Shown here piece after piece: positions 8,364 through 18,037 of a DNA stretch of 64,000 bases. The translations under genes were made by a program, and so were the position numbers. The notes beneath the pieces were generated by a model that saw nothing but the letters and a program-made list of their open reading frames with translations, ran no database searches and was not told the DNA's origin. Origin of the DNA: Micavibrio aeruginosavorus. Its GTDB lineage: Bacteria; Pseudomonadota; Alphaproteobacteria; Micavibrionales; Micavibrionaceae. The stretch spans positions 2,196,342 through 2,260,341 of the forward strand of contig CP066681.1 in NCBI GenBank assembly GCA_016432265.1, written 5' to 3'. Position 1 is the first letter of the stretch; each line of letters begins with the position of its first letter.

Positions 8364-9223
8364 GATTAGGCGATTTCGAGGTTTATCGTGCGCTCCTTCA
8401 GGGGGAACTGGGGGTCGATATCAAGCCTGAAAAAACCTATCTGCTGGAATCGCGCCTCTCGCCAGTGTTTCGCAAATGGGGATACCCGACCATTGAATCG
8501 ATGACGCTCGCGCTGCGCGCCGTTCCCGATCCGGCGATGATCCACGACGTTGTGCAAGCCCTGACCGACAATGAAACCTGGTTCTTCCGCGATCCGGCGA
8601 ATTATCAAGCCTTGCAAAGCATAGTCATCCCCTACCTGATCAAACAACGCAAACGGCAAAAGAAAATCCATATCTGGTCGGCTGGCTGCGCCAGCGGCCA
8701 GGAAGCGTGGTCGCTCGCCATGGCCGCCTCCGAAGCTCTGGAAGGCCATAAAAACTGGACATTCGACATTCTGGCCACAGACATTTCAAACGAAGGGATC
8801 GAATATGCCGGACGCGCCATTTACAACCAGCACGAGGCGCAGAACGAAACCAGCATCAAGCAACTGATTAAATTCTTCGAACAAAGCCAAATCGGCTGGA
8901 ATGTCAAAGATCACCTGAAAGAGCGCGTATCCTTCCACATCTCCAATCTCCTCCACCAGACCGAAGACTGGGGCGTATTCGACGTGATTTTCTGCTGCAA
9001 CGTCATTCACGAATTCACGCCCGAGGCCCGCGACCGCGTGCTTGATACGCTGGCCTATCACCTGGCGGATGACGGTTTCCTGTTCGTGGGCGGCCTCGAC
9101 CAGTGGCAAGATGAAACGCAACTTTTCACCGCCCTGCCCGATCAACCCCACGTGCTGATCCGCGCCAAAGGCGATTACAAATTCGCCGATTTTCCAAAAG
9201 CAGAAGCCAAAGTTCGTGCATAG
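8360..9223 (+). CDS. cheR: CheR-family protein-glutamate methyltransferase
   Basis: A 287-residue SAM-dependent methyltransferase that would methylate glutamates on chemoreceptors. The N-terminal helical CheR_N part is followed by DNETWFFRD, the SAM-binding SAGCASGQEAWSLAMA, ATDIS and the VIFCCNVIHEF segment. In most CheR proteins the last reads FCRNVxIYF, so the Arg and the Tyr are replaced by Cys and Glu here, which may alter activity or substrate. It is coupled to the upstream response regulator. No cheA, cheW or receptor gene is nearby. Confidence 0.88.
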   Translation: MRLGDFEVYRALLQGELGVDIKPEKTYLLESRLSPVFRKWGYPTIESMTLALRAVPDPAMIHDVVQALTDNETWFFRDPANYQALQSIVIPYLIKQRKRQKKIHIWSAGCASGQEAWSLAMAASEALEGHKNWTFDILATDISNEGIEYAGRAIYNQHEAQNETSIKQLIKFFEQSQIGWNVKDHLKERVSFHISNLLHQTEDWGVFDVIFCCNVIHEFTPEARDRVLDTLAYHLADDGFLFVGGLDQWQDETQLFTALPDQPHVLIRAKGDYKFADFPKAEAKVRA

Positions 9224-9290
9224 AAATAGATGAATGAAAATTCATCCTGAACCGATAGACTTTCCCAATCGAATCTCTTAAAAGGGGGAC

Positions 9291-10913
9291 ATGACAGCAC
9301 CCTCCCGCAAGACTGCGCCCGCGCTCGCCCCCGACCTTGTTCCGGTGAAGCGCGCTCTGATCTCCGTTTCCGATAAAACCGGCCTGACCGATTTCGCCAA
9401 AGCGCTCGCCGCATATGGCATTGAAATCCTCTCGACCGGAGGTACCGCCAAGACCCTGCGCGAGGCCGGTATCGCGATCAAGGACGTCTCCGAATGGACG
9501 GGCTTCCCCGAGATCATGGATGGCCGCGTCAAAACGCTGCATCCGAAAGTGCATGGCGGCATTCTCGCCCGCCGCGATGAAGATACGCATGTGGCTGCGA
9601 TGAAAGACCACGATATCGGCGGAATTGATCTGGTGGTGGTGAGCCTCTATCCGTTCGAAGCCACCGTTGCCGCCGGAGCCGATTTTGCCGCCTGCATCGA
9701 GAATATCGATATCGGCGGCCCGGCCATGATCCGCGCCAGCGCCAAAAACCACGACTTCGTGACCATCGTTACCGGGGCCGCCGATTACAACGCTGTGCTG
9801 GAAAACCTGAACAGCCATAACGGCAGCACCACATTGGCTCTGCGCCGCAAACTCGCAGCCAAGGCGTTTTCTCTGACATCTTATTATGATTCACGAATTT
9901 CCAACTGGCTGCGCTCTTCCGATGATGAGCCGGCGGTGATGCCGACGCATATTACATTCGGCGGCACGCTGAAACAGACACTGCGCTACGGCGAAAACCC
10001 GCACCAGTCATCGGCGCTCTATGTTGATGGGTCAAACCGACCCGGTGTGGCCACCGCGAAGCAAATTCAGGGCAAAGAGCTTTCCTACAACAATCTGAAC
10101 GATACAGACGCCGCCTATGAGTTGGTGGCCGAATTTGAAGAGCCGACGGTGGCGATCATCAAGCACGCCAATCCGTGCGGCGTGGCTTCAGCGAAATCGA
10201 TGAGCGGGGCGTACCAACTGGCGTTGCGCTGCGACCCTGTCAGCGCCTTCGGTGGCATTATTGCGCTGAACAGAACGCTGGATGCCGCGACGGCCTCTGA
10301 AATCACAAAAATTTTCTCCGAAGTGATCATAGCACCCGCTATTGACGACAACGCTCTGCCCATTCTGGCAAAAAAGGCCAATGTGCGCGTACTGGTGACA
10401 GGTGCCCTGCCTGATCCTGCCGCCAAGCGCCTGATGCCGCGCCCTGTGGCGGGCGGCCTGCTGGTGCAAGACTGCGATTTTGGCCGCATCGGCAAAGCCG
10501 ATCTGACAGTGGTGACCAAGCGTACCCCCACGGAAAAAGAACTCAGCGACCTGCTCTTCGCTTTCCGCGTCGGCAAGCATGTGAAGTCGAACGCGATCGT
10601 TTATGCGCGCGACGGCGCGACCGTGGGTATCGGCGCAGGGCAAATGAGCCGGGTCGATTCCTGCCGTATCGCGGCATGGAAAGCCGGAGAAGCCGCCAAG
10701 GCCGCAGGCCTGCCCGAGTCGCTGGCACGCGGCTCCGTTGTTGCTTCCGATGCCTTCTTCCCCTTTGCCGATGGCTTGCTGGCCGCAATCGAAGCCGGCG
10801 CGACAGCGGTCATACAGCCGGGCGGCTCGATTCGCGACGATGAAGTGATCGCGGCGGCCGACGCTCACAATCTGGCAATGGTGCTGACCGGGATGCGGCA
10901 TTTCCGCCATTAG
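9291..10913 (+). CDS. purH: bifunctional AICAR transformylase/IMP cyclohydrolase
   Basis: A 540-residue PurH that performs the last two steps of purine synthesis: formylation of AICAR and ring closure to IMP. The N-terminal MGS-like cyclohydrolase domain shows [14 protein letters not shown] and GRVKTLHPK. The C-terminal transformylase shows [14 protein letters not shown] and [12 protein letters not shown]. The ribosome site AAAGGGGG is close before the ATG. Its stop overlaps the tail of the convergent small gene by 4 bp. Confidence 0.97.
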   Translation: MTAPSRKTAPALAPDLVPVKRALISVSDKTGLTDFAKALAAYGIEILSTGGTAKTLREAGIAIKDVSEWTGFPEIMDGRVKTLHPKVHGGILARRDEDTHVAAMKDHDIGGIDLVVVSLYPFEATVAAGADFAACIENIDIGGPAMIRASAKNHDFVTIVTGAADYNAVLENLNSHNGSTTLALRRKLAAKAFSLTSYYDSRISNWLRSSDDEPAVMPTHITFGGTLKQTLRYGENPHQSSALYVDGSNRPGVATAKQIQGKELSYNNLNDTDAAYELVAEFEEPTVAIIKHANPCGVASAKSMSGAYQLALRCDPVSAFGGIIALNRTLDAATASEITKIFSEVIIAPAIDDNALPILAKKANVRVLVTGALPDPAAKRLMPRPVAGGLLVQDCDFGRIGKADLTVVTKRTPTEKELSDLLFAFRVGKHVKSNAIVYARDGATVGIGAGQMSRVDSCRIAAWKAGEAAKAAGLPESLARGSVVASDAFFPFADGLLAAIEAGATAVIQPGGSIRDDEVIAAADAHNLAMVLTGMRHFRH

Positions 10914-11221
10914 ACTTTGGGTGGATCCCAGCTGAAAACGAATTTATCCGTATGATATTCACGGCGGCGCAGCCTGTCGCAGACAGGCGTATTCCCTAAT
11001 TGATTGACGATTTTAATGGTATCGCTGTTCGTATTTGTACGTGCGGTTTTCCATTGATCTTCAAAATACAAGGCGCTGACACAGGCATTGAAGGTTTCAT
11101 GTGGCCTGACCGCCATCTGCACCACAGCCGTATCCGTGTCTATATTCAGGGGGGTCGTCAGTTCGGGAATCGGGGTAAAAGCCTTGGCAATCGCCAGAAC
11201 AACGGCGCTTGTGCTTTTCAT
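10910..11221 (-). CDS. small hypothetical protein, possibly exported
   Basis: A 103-residue protein not recognised. Residues 1-14 ([14 protein letters not shown]) could be a weak signal peptide or N-terminal helix. Two cysteines (in [10 protein letters not shown] and PVCDRL) could form a disulphide. An ATG 21 bases upstream (11242) is an alternative start. It overlaps the purH stop by 4 bp, tail to tail. Function unknown. Confidence 0.5.
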   Translation of the reverse strand: MKSTSAVVLAIAKAFTPIPELTTPLNIDTDTAVVQMAVRPHETFNACVSALYFEDQWKTARTNTNSDTIKIVNQLGNTPVCDRLRRREYHTDKFVFSWDPPKV

Positions 11222-11290
11222 GAACTCAGACGTTAAAATCATAAAGCTAATTTACCAAAAAAGGCCGAATATTTCAAAAAGCGCACCCTT

Positions 11291-11521
11291 TCAGAATTTC
11301 GAGTCAGCGGGTATCGTATAACCAGTTGATTCCCATATATATTTTCCAATGTCATAATTTTCCGTAAAAATGTTTGCCTCCTCTATATTGATTATGTATA
11401 GTTTAGGTACGGTTACTGGCGATGGGATAAGTACCCTAAAGGCCGAAAAAGCTTGCATTTCTGACTCTTTGTCGGTTAGCATGGTGGTAACTAAAGAAAG
11501 AAGTGGGAAAACCCACTTCAT
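11291..11521 (-). CDS. doubtful small open reading frame
   Basis: A 76-residue frame in the 304-bp gap between the small gene above and the membrane protein at 11547. The C-terminal half (LYIINIEEANIFTENYDIGK) has protein-like composition, but I see no ribosome binding site and no family. The region is AT-rich. It could be a decayed upstream part or a relative of the neighbour. Confidence 0.25.
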   Translation of the reverse strand: MKWVFPLLSLVTTMLTDKESEMQAFSAFRVLIPSPVTVPKLYIINIEEANIFTENYDIGKYIWESTGYTIPADSKF

Positions 11522-11546
11522 ATAATAAGTAATTAGAGGTGTAAAA

Positions 11547-12470
11547 ATGCCATTACCTTTAGCTCTTGCAGCTGCTTGGCCCGTCGTTTCTGCCAGTCTT
11601 ATGACTGCAGGTCGTTATGTCGCCATGACAGCCGTTCCCGCAATCGCGAGATTTGCTACAGCCCCCTCGACAGTGAGCGCGCTCAGCACATCCTTCAATG
11701 TTGCTGCTAACGTTGTTAAAGGTGTCTGGAACAACAAGCTTCTGGCAGGCACAGCGATGCTGACAGCCGATGGCCTCTTGGGCACAAACATGACATCCAC
11801 AGCAGTAAAAGGCGTTGCTTCTGCAGTTAGCGGCGTTGCAGGTGTTACGATGGATGGCGTCAAGAACAATGCAAAAGATATCGACCAAACACTGACAGGT
11901 GGCAAGGTTACAGCCGCTGTTGGTGGTGCCGCTGGCGCCCCATCAAGCAACCCCAACGCTCCTGCTGATCAACGCAGCCAGTCTCAAGAGGGTAAAATGC
12001 AGCAAATGCTTTCCGGCATGATGGAGAAAGCTAAGAACGATCCATTTATGGCCTTGGGTATTGCTATCGGAGGTATTGCCGGCATGAAAGGCAGCGATGG
12101 CATGATGGAAGCAGCATGGAAAGTGCCGCTGTATGCAACCATGTATGGCTTCATGTTTAAAATGCTCGGCCCTATCATTGCGCCACTACTCGGTGCTGGC
12201 GCTAGCATGCTGAAAGATGGATTCCACAGCGCGCAAGTGAAACCGTATGCAAATGGCGCCGTGCCTTCAACGGCGGAACCTCGGAAAACCGCCCCGGCAG
12301 TCGATGCTGCCAACGACGGGTCAAAGCCTGCTGCAAGTGCACCGGCTGTATCCGCCTTCCGCGATAACGGCCTGATGATGACAGCGCAAGCCGATGTACG
12401 TAAAGCAGGTATCAACCCAGCAATACCGGCCGCTAACCGCGACCAGTATGCTCTGACCATGAACGGCTAA
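11547..12470 (+). CDS. hypothetical Ala/Gly-rich membrane-associated protein
   Basis: A 307-residue protein not recognised. Hydrophobic, small-residue segments at about 1-35, 65-100 and 165-215 (LGIAIGGIAGMKG, then MLGPIIAPLLGAG) suggest membrane insertion or a glycine-zipper-like assembly. Polar Ser/Asn/Pro-rich linkers separate them and an Ala/Pro-rich tail follows. Methionines are frequent in the middle. AGAGGTG before the ATG sets the start. The next small gene follows after 12 bp, so they probably share a transcript. Confidence 0.65.
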   Translation: MPLPLALAAAWPVVSASLMTAGRYVAMTAVPAIARFATAPSTVSALSTSFNVAANVVKGVWNNKLLAGTAMLTADGLLGTNMTSTAVKGVASAVSGVAGVTMDGVKNNAKDIDQTLTGGKVTAAVGGAAGAPSSNPNAPADQRSQSQEGKMQQMLSGMMEKAKNDPFMALGIAIGGIAGMKGSDGMMEAAWKVPLYATMYGFMFKMLGPIIAPLLGAGASMLKDGFHSAQVKPYANGAVPSTAEPRKTAPAVDAANDGSKPAASAPAVSAFRDNGLMMTAQADVRKAGINPAIPAANRDQYALTMNG

Positions 12471-12482
12471 AAGGCATAAGAC

Positions 12483-12686
12483 ATGAGCAAATTGACCCAT
12501 GATTTTGGCAATGCCCTGTGGAGAGTGCGCCGCGAAACCGGAACGCCCCTCAGCCTGTTGCACAAAACCTTTATGCGTGAAAGCCTGGGCGGCAGCCGCG
12601 CAGTCAGCTCTTACCGATTCCGGCAGGATGTCTGCGCCAATTATCAGCCCGTGAAACAACGGGTAATGGGTTGCCATCTACATTAA
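12483..12686 (+). CDS. small basic hypothetical protein
   Basis: A 67-residue basic protein (SKLTHDFGNALWRVRRETG) just 12 bp after the previous gene. AAAAGG lies about nine bases before the ATG. Nothing recognisable; high Arg content could mean nucleic-acid binding, but that is a guess. Confidence 0.45.
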   Translation: MSKLTHDFGNALWRVRRETGTPLSLLHKTFMRESLGGSRAVSSYRFRQDVCANYQPVKQRVMGCHLH

Positions 12687-12859
12687 GGTTTTGTTTATAA
12701 TTCCGATGATTTTTCTTTATGAAAAGTTTGGATTATGATAGAGTGATAACATTCAAGCGCAAAAAGAAGACCAGAATTAAGTGCTTGTTTAAAAACGGTT
12801 CTTGAACAGACAAAGGGGACGGAATAGACTAGAGGGAATTGAAAACGTCTTAAACGCAA

Positions 12860-13216
12860 ATGGCGCTAATGACAGAGCAACAGACCTCGACATCAACCGG
12901 CCCGGGATATAGCGACGGTACGACCTTCGAACAGGAAATGAAGGTTGAGCTTGTGATTAACGATAGGGCCGAGGCTTTTATCTTTCACAACAAGCCGTTT
13001 AAAAGACAGGTTTCATGGATCGAGTTTGATTTGGACACCAACAAACTTGATTTCGTGATGAATGACGGAGACGCGCGTAATTTTGGTCTCCTCGTGAAAA
13101 AGGATATGAGCAAGTATTTGCAAAATGCTTTTCAGATCCTGGTGGTGCTGACGGATGATAAGTCGGGAGAGCCCGTAGAAGGCGAATATTTTCCCTTGAT
13201 CATCCACAGGGCGTAA
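12860..13216 (+). CDS. small hypothetical protein
   Basis: A 118-residue soluble acidic protein. The core alternates hydrophobic and polar residues (FKRQVSWIEFDLDTNKLDFV) as in a beta-rich fold. No family recognised. A second ATG at 12869 is an alternative start; neither has a convincing ribosome site. The upstream 170 bp are AT-rich and probably contain its promoter. A 49-residue gene follows after 30 bp. Confidence 0.55.
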   Translation: MALMTEQQTSTSTGPGYSDGTTFEQEMKVELVINDRAEAFIFHNKPFKRQVSWIEFDLDTNKLDFVMNDGDARNFGLLVKKDMSKYLQNAFQILVVLTDDKSGEPVEGEYFPLIIHRA

Positions 13217-13246
13217 ACTTAAAACTCTGTAGAGGGAGTGACAAAC

Positions 13247-13396
13247 ATGAAAATGACCGGTGACGAACTGAAAGAAAAAATCGGCAACGTAGCTATGCGC
13301 TTCGAGTGTGCTGACCTGAATACTGGCTACAGCCCGTCCGCAGCCGCCGTGACCGCACCAACACAAAAACCGGTTCCCGGCTTCAACCTGAACTGA
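13247..13396 (+). CDS. 49-residue small protein
   Basis: A short gene with a good ribosome site (GAGGGAGTG, about six bases before the ATG). It encodes MKMTGDELKEKIGNVAMRFE followed by a Pro/Ala-rich tail ending PGFNLN. The first half could form one helix. It sits 30 bp after the 118-residue gene and before a hairpin cluster and terminator. Too short for family assignment; the ribosome site and codon use are the main support. Confidence 0.5.
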   Translation: MKMTGDELKEKIGNVAMRFECADLNTGYSPSAAAVTAPTQKPVPGFNLN

Positions 13397-13418
13397 TCGT
13401 TCAGTTGTTATAGAGTTC

Positions 13419-13511
13419 ACCAGTCCGGCATATTCTTTAATATGCCCGGGCAGGTCGGATTGGTGCCCTTTATATACCAAGGATTGAGAACCCCCTGTTC
13501 ATACGGGGGTT
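13419..13511 (+). ncRNA. structured 3' region or small RNA ending in a terminator
   Basis: GGCATATT (13427-13434) pairs perfectly with AATATGCC (13439-13446) over a CTTT loop. Outside it, CACCAGTCC (13419-13427 region) pairs with GGATTGGTG downstream with one G-U. The terminator at 13489 follows. This could be a stable 3' UTR or a processed sRNA. Confidence 0.35.
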
Positions 13512-13515
13512 TTTT
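13489..13515 (+). terminator. intrinsic terminator
   Basis: AACCCCC (13489-13495) pairs with GGGGGTT (13505-13511) over a nine-base loop, followed by further T. It ends the transcript carrying the 118- and 49-residue genes. Confidence 0.8.
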
Positions 13516-13622
13516 ATTTAGAATCAATTAATTAGATATATATATCTTGCCGATATTAACCCCTCCCCAGGGATTCATCTCCTACAATCTATATGTTAGA
13601 CTGGATGGTGAAGGGGATTCTG

Positions 13623-14576
13623 ATGCCAGAATTCAACGCCACACTGTTACGCGAAAAATTCATTATCAAAGACGTAATGCCGGACGAGCATTCCGGCAAG
13701 CCCGTCATCGCCCTTTCCAACCGCCTGACCCTGCCGCTGCAAAAACCCGGAAGCGACGAGCGCGAAGATCTTGTGATCCGCGCCCAGAATATGCACACCT
13801 GCGTCCGCCTGGGCGCGCGCCTGGCGCAGGATTTTCAGGACTACGGCCCCCTGCTCGCGCGCGATCCGGACTATAACTGGAACGACGCCTACGAAGCCAT
13901 CACCAAAGGATACGAAAGCAAATTCAACCCGAATATCTGGGCCGCTATTTATCACAAGGGGCGGGTGCTGTTCGAGAACGGCGCGGCTGAGCGCCATCCG
14001 TTTCTTGATATTATCGAGCAATGCGACGCCCGCAGCAAAGGTGACTACGAAAAGGCCGTCAACATGGCCGAAGACGCTTTCAAACACGCCGGCAAGCTAG
14101 TAACTATCGAACATGACGCCAATGTCGCCTTGCTGGTCACCGTCAAGGAAGATGAGGGTAAATGCGGCATCATCCTGCGCGGGCCCAACCGTACGACCAC
14201 TTTCAGTTTCACCGCTAAAAAGCGCCCCGGCCGCTCGGTACGCCCTTCAAGCTGCCTCAGCGCAGCCGCCGCCTTTCTGGAGGGCATCCAGTTGGCGTTT
14301 CAGGTAGGAATGATCAAACAGAAAATCCGCCTGGAACTGATCAGCCGCAACGCGGAGGAAGCCCAAAAAGGCGAAGATGCAGCGCAAAAACTAGGACGCC
14401 TCAACGCCGCAATTATCCAGTTTGAATCCATGTATGACGTGCGTTACCGTCCTGACAAACCCGATTTCAAGCAGATGATCGAGGAAGCGGAGGATTTCGC
14501 CCGCAAGATACTGGCCGCCGAAGTCGAACGGAAAATTCAGGCCGGGGAAATCAACGCCGGAGATTGGGTCATGTGA
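13623..14576 (+). CDS. hypothetical protein
   Basis: A 317-residue soluble protein I do not recognise. The middle (residues about 160-215) carries a beta-rich segment (ANVALLVTVKEDEGKCGIIL then RTTTFSFTAKKRPGR), followed by a helical half ending in a long charged helix rich in Ala, Glu and Lys. Upstream in-frame ATGs at 13593 and 13605 exist, but GAAGGGG seven bases before 13623 decides the start. It converges with the nucleotidase gene with three bases between stops. Confidence 0.6.
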   Translation: MPEFNATLLREKFIIKDVMPDEHSGKPVIALSNRLTLPLQKPGSDEREDLVIRAQNMHTCVRLGARLAQDFQDYGPLLARDPDYNWNDAYEAITKGYESKFNPNIWAAIYHKGRVLFENGAAERHPFLDIIEQCDARSKGDYEKAVNMAEDAFKHAGKLVTIEHDANVALLVTVKEDEGKCGIILRGPNRTTTFSFTAKKRPGRSVRPSSCLSAAAAFLEGIQLAFQVGMIKQKIRLELISRNAEEAQKGEDAAQKLGRLNAAIIQFESMYDVRYRPDKPDFKQMIEEAEDFARKILAAEVERKIQAGEINAGDWVM

Positions 14577-14579
14577 CCT

Positions 14580-15746
14580 TTACTGGGCCTTGCCGGCTAT
14601 ATGGCTATGCGTCATTCCCGCCGCCATGCCACGCCCGCCTGTGCGCTGCCACGGCATCAAAGGAACGGGCAACGCGCGAGACGCTCCTGCCCCGGCTGAA
14701 ACCGCCGCTTGCGGATGCAAGGGACTGTCAGACACATAAAAAACCAGCCCTGCCGGGCATATACGCCCTTCGGACAAATGCCCGGCCTGGTCGTCGAAAT
14801 AAACATCAGGGTCGTGCGCGCGCAAACCGTCGGCCTTCGTCGCCCCGGCCTTGAATTCGGCAAAACCGTTCAAGGCGATATCATGATCCTTCAGAGTCGT
14901 TAAAGCCCGCGTGCTTGCCTTGCCGCCCCGGGCCGTCAGCAGTGAAATCTGGAACGGCGCTTCATCGCGGTCAAACCGTTCATTCAGGCGGCTGATTTTT
15001 TCCAGTACGCTGGTGAACGGCCCGCGTTCGATCGGCGTATTGAAATCGCGCGCCTCCAAAGCGGCATAGCGCCCCAACCCCTCTTTGAAATCCCCCGCCT
15101 GGGCCACAGATTCGCGGAAACGCTGCTCGGCTTTGTCACCCCAGGCGACACCGTCCCCATCCACCATGATTTTCAAAGGGCCGCTGCGTTCGCTATGGTC
15201 GTACTCCCATCCGTCGGGAAAATGAATCAACGCCGATGCAACGCCATGATCCCGGGCGTGCTGCACATCCTGCGAATTACGCGACAGGAAAAGATCAGTG
15301 CCGAATGAATCATGGAAGGATTGGATAACCGGGTTGCCGCAAGTCAGCAAACGATAGCCAAGATGATCGCCCAGCTCCGTTACATCCAGATTACGGAAGA
15401 TCGTGATACCGCTCTCCGCTTCATCCTTGGCCGACAGGCCGATCTCAACCAGATCTTCGCCGGACTCCCGGTTGAGGCGGCTTAAAGCCAGCGCAAAATC
15501 ATAAAGCGGCCCTTTGGCAAAGCGCCGCCCCTGCACATCCGGATCATACGGGCCGTCGGCATAAGCCCCGCGGCAGGCGACAAAATCGCTGTACGCCGCA
15601 ACGGCTTCCCCTCTGGCGCTCCGGGTTTCTGAGCCCCGCGTCAGGGCTTGTTCATAAGCTTGGCGATAGACTGCATCGGCAGCCTCCAGATTCAACAACA
15701 CCCGGCTGCTGAAGAGAATGCGAAGATAACCTCTCTGGCGCGACAT
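14580..15746 (-). CDS. cytosolic 5'-nucleotidase I-like protein
   Basis: A 388-residue member of the 5'-nucleotidase family (Pfam 5-nucleotidase, HAD fold), which removes phosphate from nucleoside 5'-monophosphates. Recognisable are LFSSRVLLNLEAAD near the N-terminus, the conserved GPLYDFALALSRLN, the central VDGDGVAWGDKAE (in the family DGDAVLFSDESE), QISLLTARGG and DVYFDDQAGHL. The length fits. AGAGGTGG precedes the ATG. The C-terminal 40 residues are Ala/Gly-rich and not conserved. Position suggests no operon. Confidence 0.8.
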   Translation of the reverse strand: MSRQRGYLRILFSSRVLLNLEAADAVYRQAYEQALTRGSETRSARGEAVAAYSDFVACRGAYADGPYDPDVQGRRFAKGPLYDFALALSRLNRESGEDLVEIGLSAKDEAESGITIFRNLDVTELGDHLGYRLLTCGNPVIQSFHDSFGTDLFLSRNSQDVQHARDHGVASALIHFPDGWEYDHSERSGPLKIMVDGDGVAWGDKAEQRFRESVAQAGDFKEGLGRYAALEARDFNTPIERGPFTSVLEKISRLNERFDRDEAPFQISLLTARGGKASTRALTTLKDHDIALNGFAEFKAGATKADGLRAHDPDVYFDDQAGHLSEGRICPAGLVFYVSDSPLHPQAAVSAGAGASRALPVPLMPWQRTGGRGMAAGMTHSHIAGKAQ

Positions 15747-15867
15747 GATGAACCACCTCTGATCCGAATTTTGCCTTATGCCTTATCGTCGCCGACCCAC
15801 CCTAACAAAAAGTAAACGCCCTTCGCCGGGCAAAATCTATTCACAGATATTTGAGAAAACATAGCCC

Positions 15868-16848
15868 TTACACAGAGGGGCGTGGCCTGATCATGTCCTT
15901 GAAAGAACGCCAGCCCCTGCCCTCGATGATATTCCGGGCAATCACGTGACCATCGGGGTGATTGACGATAGATCCATGCCCGCGCCCGATGCAGCGTTTG
16001 TCGATCTCGGCGGTCAATATGTCCTGCGCCACGCCGCCCATCATCCAGCCGGTTGCATAGATATCTCCCGCATAAATAGAATTCGCCAAAGCCGGTACAC
16101 GCTTGACCCCGATATTATACAGGGCCGAGAGCACCAGCGGCGGCTGACGCAGCAGCCACGACTCCTTCAAGGATTTATATAAGCCGGTCGAGGATAGCGC
16201 CTTTGCCGCCAGATTGAACGGCGCGGCGATAACCGATGTCGCCACTTTCTCCATCACGCCCGCTGTCTTTTTTACCGTTTCCGCTGACGAACTTTTTTCG
16301 GGAAGCAGGCGCAACATATAGCTGGGCGCCCACAAAACTGCCGTGGCCGTTTCCCCGGGACGCTCGCTCGCAATGCCCGAGGCCGCCATCAATCCACAAT
16401 TGCCAATAGCCCACCACGCAGTGATATCGACGCTGTTCGCCATCCACCAGCTTTCGAACCGGCTATAGTCTGATTTATCCTTCATGTCGGCGCGCGCAAC
16501 AATCAGGGACGGATCGTACCCCTTTTGCAAGTCACGCAAATCCTGATATGTTTGATAGCGCCCCTTCAACTGCATGTAAGTTTGAATGGTAATGCTAACC
16601 AGCGCGCTCACACCTTGTAAAGCGCGGAACGTGCCATTGACAGGGTCAAGCCATGCCGAAGGCAATGTCAGGGCCGTGGAAAGAAAGCCGATGATATTCG
16701 CGGGCAATGTCGCGTCTTTAAGTGTCGCTATCAGGGGGCGCAAAGGTGGACGACTTTTTAAATAATCTGCCAATTCTGGATTAACGACAATCGCCGCCGT
16801 GCCGTGCGGGACACTCGTCATCATTGCTTTCACTTCGCTATCTGACAT
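15868..16848 (-). CDS. hypothetical protein with membrane-prone segments
   Basis: A 326-residue protein not recognised. Hydrophobic stretches at about 49-66 (LPANIIGFLSTALTLPSAW), 75-95 and 138-160 could insert in membranes. The rest is mixed with many Trp and Tyr. The C-terminus holds RCIGRGHGSIVNHPDGHV. ACGGGG precedes the ATG. It diverges from the gene at 17030 across a strongly AT-rich 181-bp region that probably contains both promoters. Function unknown. Confidence 0.6.
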   Translation of the reverse strand: MSDSEVKAMMTSVPHGTAAIVVNPELADYLKSRPPLRPLIATLKDATLPANIIGFLSTALTLPSAWLDPVNGTFRALQGVSALVSITIQTYMQLKGRYQTYQDLRDLQKGYDPSLIVARADMKDKSDYSRFESWWMANSVDITAWWAIGNCGLMAASGIASERPGETATAVLWAPSYMLRLLPEKSSSAETVKKTAGVMEKVATSVIAAPFNLAAKALSSTGLYKSLKESWLLRQPPLVLSALYNIGVKRVPALANSIYAGDIYATGWMMGGVAQDILTAEIDKRCIGRGHGSIVNHPDGHVIARNIIEGRGWRSFKDMIRPRPSV

Positions 16849-17029
16849 TGGCCCCGTCCGTTTGCGTGAGGATATAGAAATGAAATTATCTTAATTAAAT
16901 TATTATGTAATATACAAGTTTTTTTACCGATGATGCATAACGCATTGATATATATTAATTTTTATTAATTGCACCCTCTCGCGAATTCCCATATAATCAA
17001 AAAAATAATTTTAAAAAGAAGGTGTGATC

Positions 17030-17653
17030 ATGAAGAAGTTCTTTTCCCGTTTGCTGGGCGGATTTAGCTTGGGCGGACTGCTTTCCTCCTTTGTCCCCCG
17101 CGACGACAACCCCGACACATTTGCTGGCGAAGAATGGGCGGATACGAAACCGATGAAACCTGTTGCCGCCCATCCCGCACGGACGCCCGCGGCAGAATCT
17201 CCAGGGCCCGCACGCCAGTTCGTGCATTACCTCGGGCGCTTTGATGGTATGAACATTGAAATCAACGGTCAGCCCGTCAAGCCGGAACAGATCACACACT
17301 ATAAAGGCACAAAGCTGACCTGTGAAAAATTCACGGTCGACCTCGAAGACACAACCTATGTGTTCTGGAACGATCCATCGGAACAGCAGAAGAAAATCCA
17401 GACTGGAATGAAGGTCAATACCGCAACCGATCTGGGCGATATGCGCGGCCAGACCTTTGGCATTCATCACCTTGAAAGCATCCCCGGCACGTTCGAAGAT
17501 TTTGACGAACCGGGCGCCAACCAGCCATCGCAAGCACGACGCGACTGGCAACCGCAAACCGGCAACGCTGGCAGGTCGCAAAACGCAGCAACGGAACGGA
17601 ACAAGCCGGTGCGCGGCGGCCACGGCCTCACCAAGCCCGCTTATACTTTATAG
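17030..17653 (+). CDS. hypothetical protein
   Basis: A 207-residue protein. The N-terminus (KKFFSRLLGGFSLGGLLSSF) is an amphipathic or signal-like helix. The middle (YLGRFDGMNIEINGQPVKPE onward) is beta-rich, and the C-terminal 60 residues are Gln/Asn/Arg-rich and disordered-looking. AGAAGGTG before the ATG at 17030 decides the start over the GTG six bases earlier. No family recognised. Confidence 0.6.
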   Translation: MKKFFSRLLGGFSLGGLLSSFVPRDDNPDTFAGEEWADTKPMKPVAAHPARTPAAESPGPARQFVHYLGRFDGMNIEINGQPVKPEQITHYKGTKLTCEKFTVDLEDTTYVFWNDPSEQQKKIQTGMKVNTATDLGDMRGQTFGIHHLESIPGTFEDFDEPGANQPSQARRDWQPQTGNAGRSQNAATERNKPVRGGHGLTKPAYTL

Positions 17654-17680
17654 CCCGCGAAAGAGCCGTATAATGAAATA

Positions 17681-17714
17681 ACCCGCCACAGTCGCATCTG
17701 CGGCGGGTTTTCTT
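17681..17714. terminator. intrinsic terminator between convergent genes
   Basis: ACCCGCC (17681-17687) pairs with GGCGGGT (17702-17708), then TTTTCTTT. It ends the 207-residue gene; the convergent small gene at 17732 ends nearby. Confidence 0.75.
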
Positions 17715-17731
17715 TCCGAGGCGCCTGAAGC

Positions 17732-18037
17732 CTATCGGTTCTCGTTCGCCGGCATCAACATCTGGCGCTTGACCATGAAGCGAAACGCTTCAATCGCGGC
17801 CTCTTCCGAGATCATGCGTCCTTCAAGAGCCTGCGGCAAATCTTCAAAGCGCAGGCCGCTAACGGCCGTCTTGCTGCCAAAATACCCCTCGGTCAGGCTG
17901 ATACGGCCATCGCCCAGATCCCTTACACTGATCATAGGCTTGCCCGACAAGGCCAGCCGGGTGAAATTCACCACCTCACCCAGGGCTTCCTTGATGGTTG
18001 CACGGTTAATATCTTTCAGATTGGTTGGAATTGGCAT
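17732..18037 (-). CDS. small hypothetical protein
   Basis: A 101-residue soluble protein (DLGDGRISLTEGYFGSKTAV in the middle) with a basic C-terminus. No family recognised. GAGGGTG before the ATG supports the start. It is followed upstream by a pair of paralogues in the same orientation but 99 bp away. Confidence 0.6.
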   Translation of the reverse strand: MPIPTNLKDINRATIKEALGEVVNFTRLALSGKPMISVRDLGDGRISLTEGYFGSKTAVSGLRFEDLPQALEGRMISEEAAIEAFRFMVKRQMLMPANENR

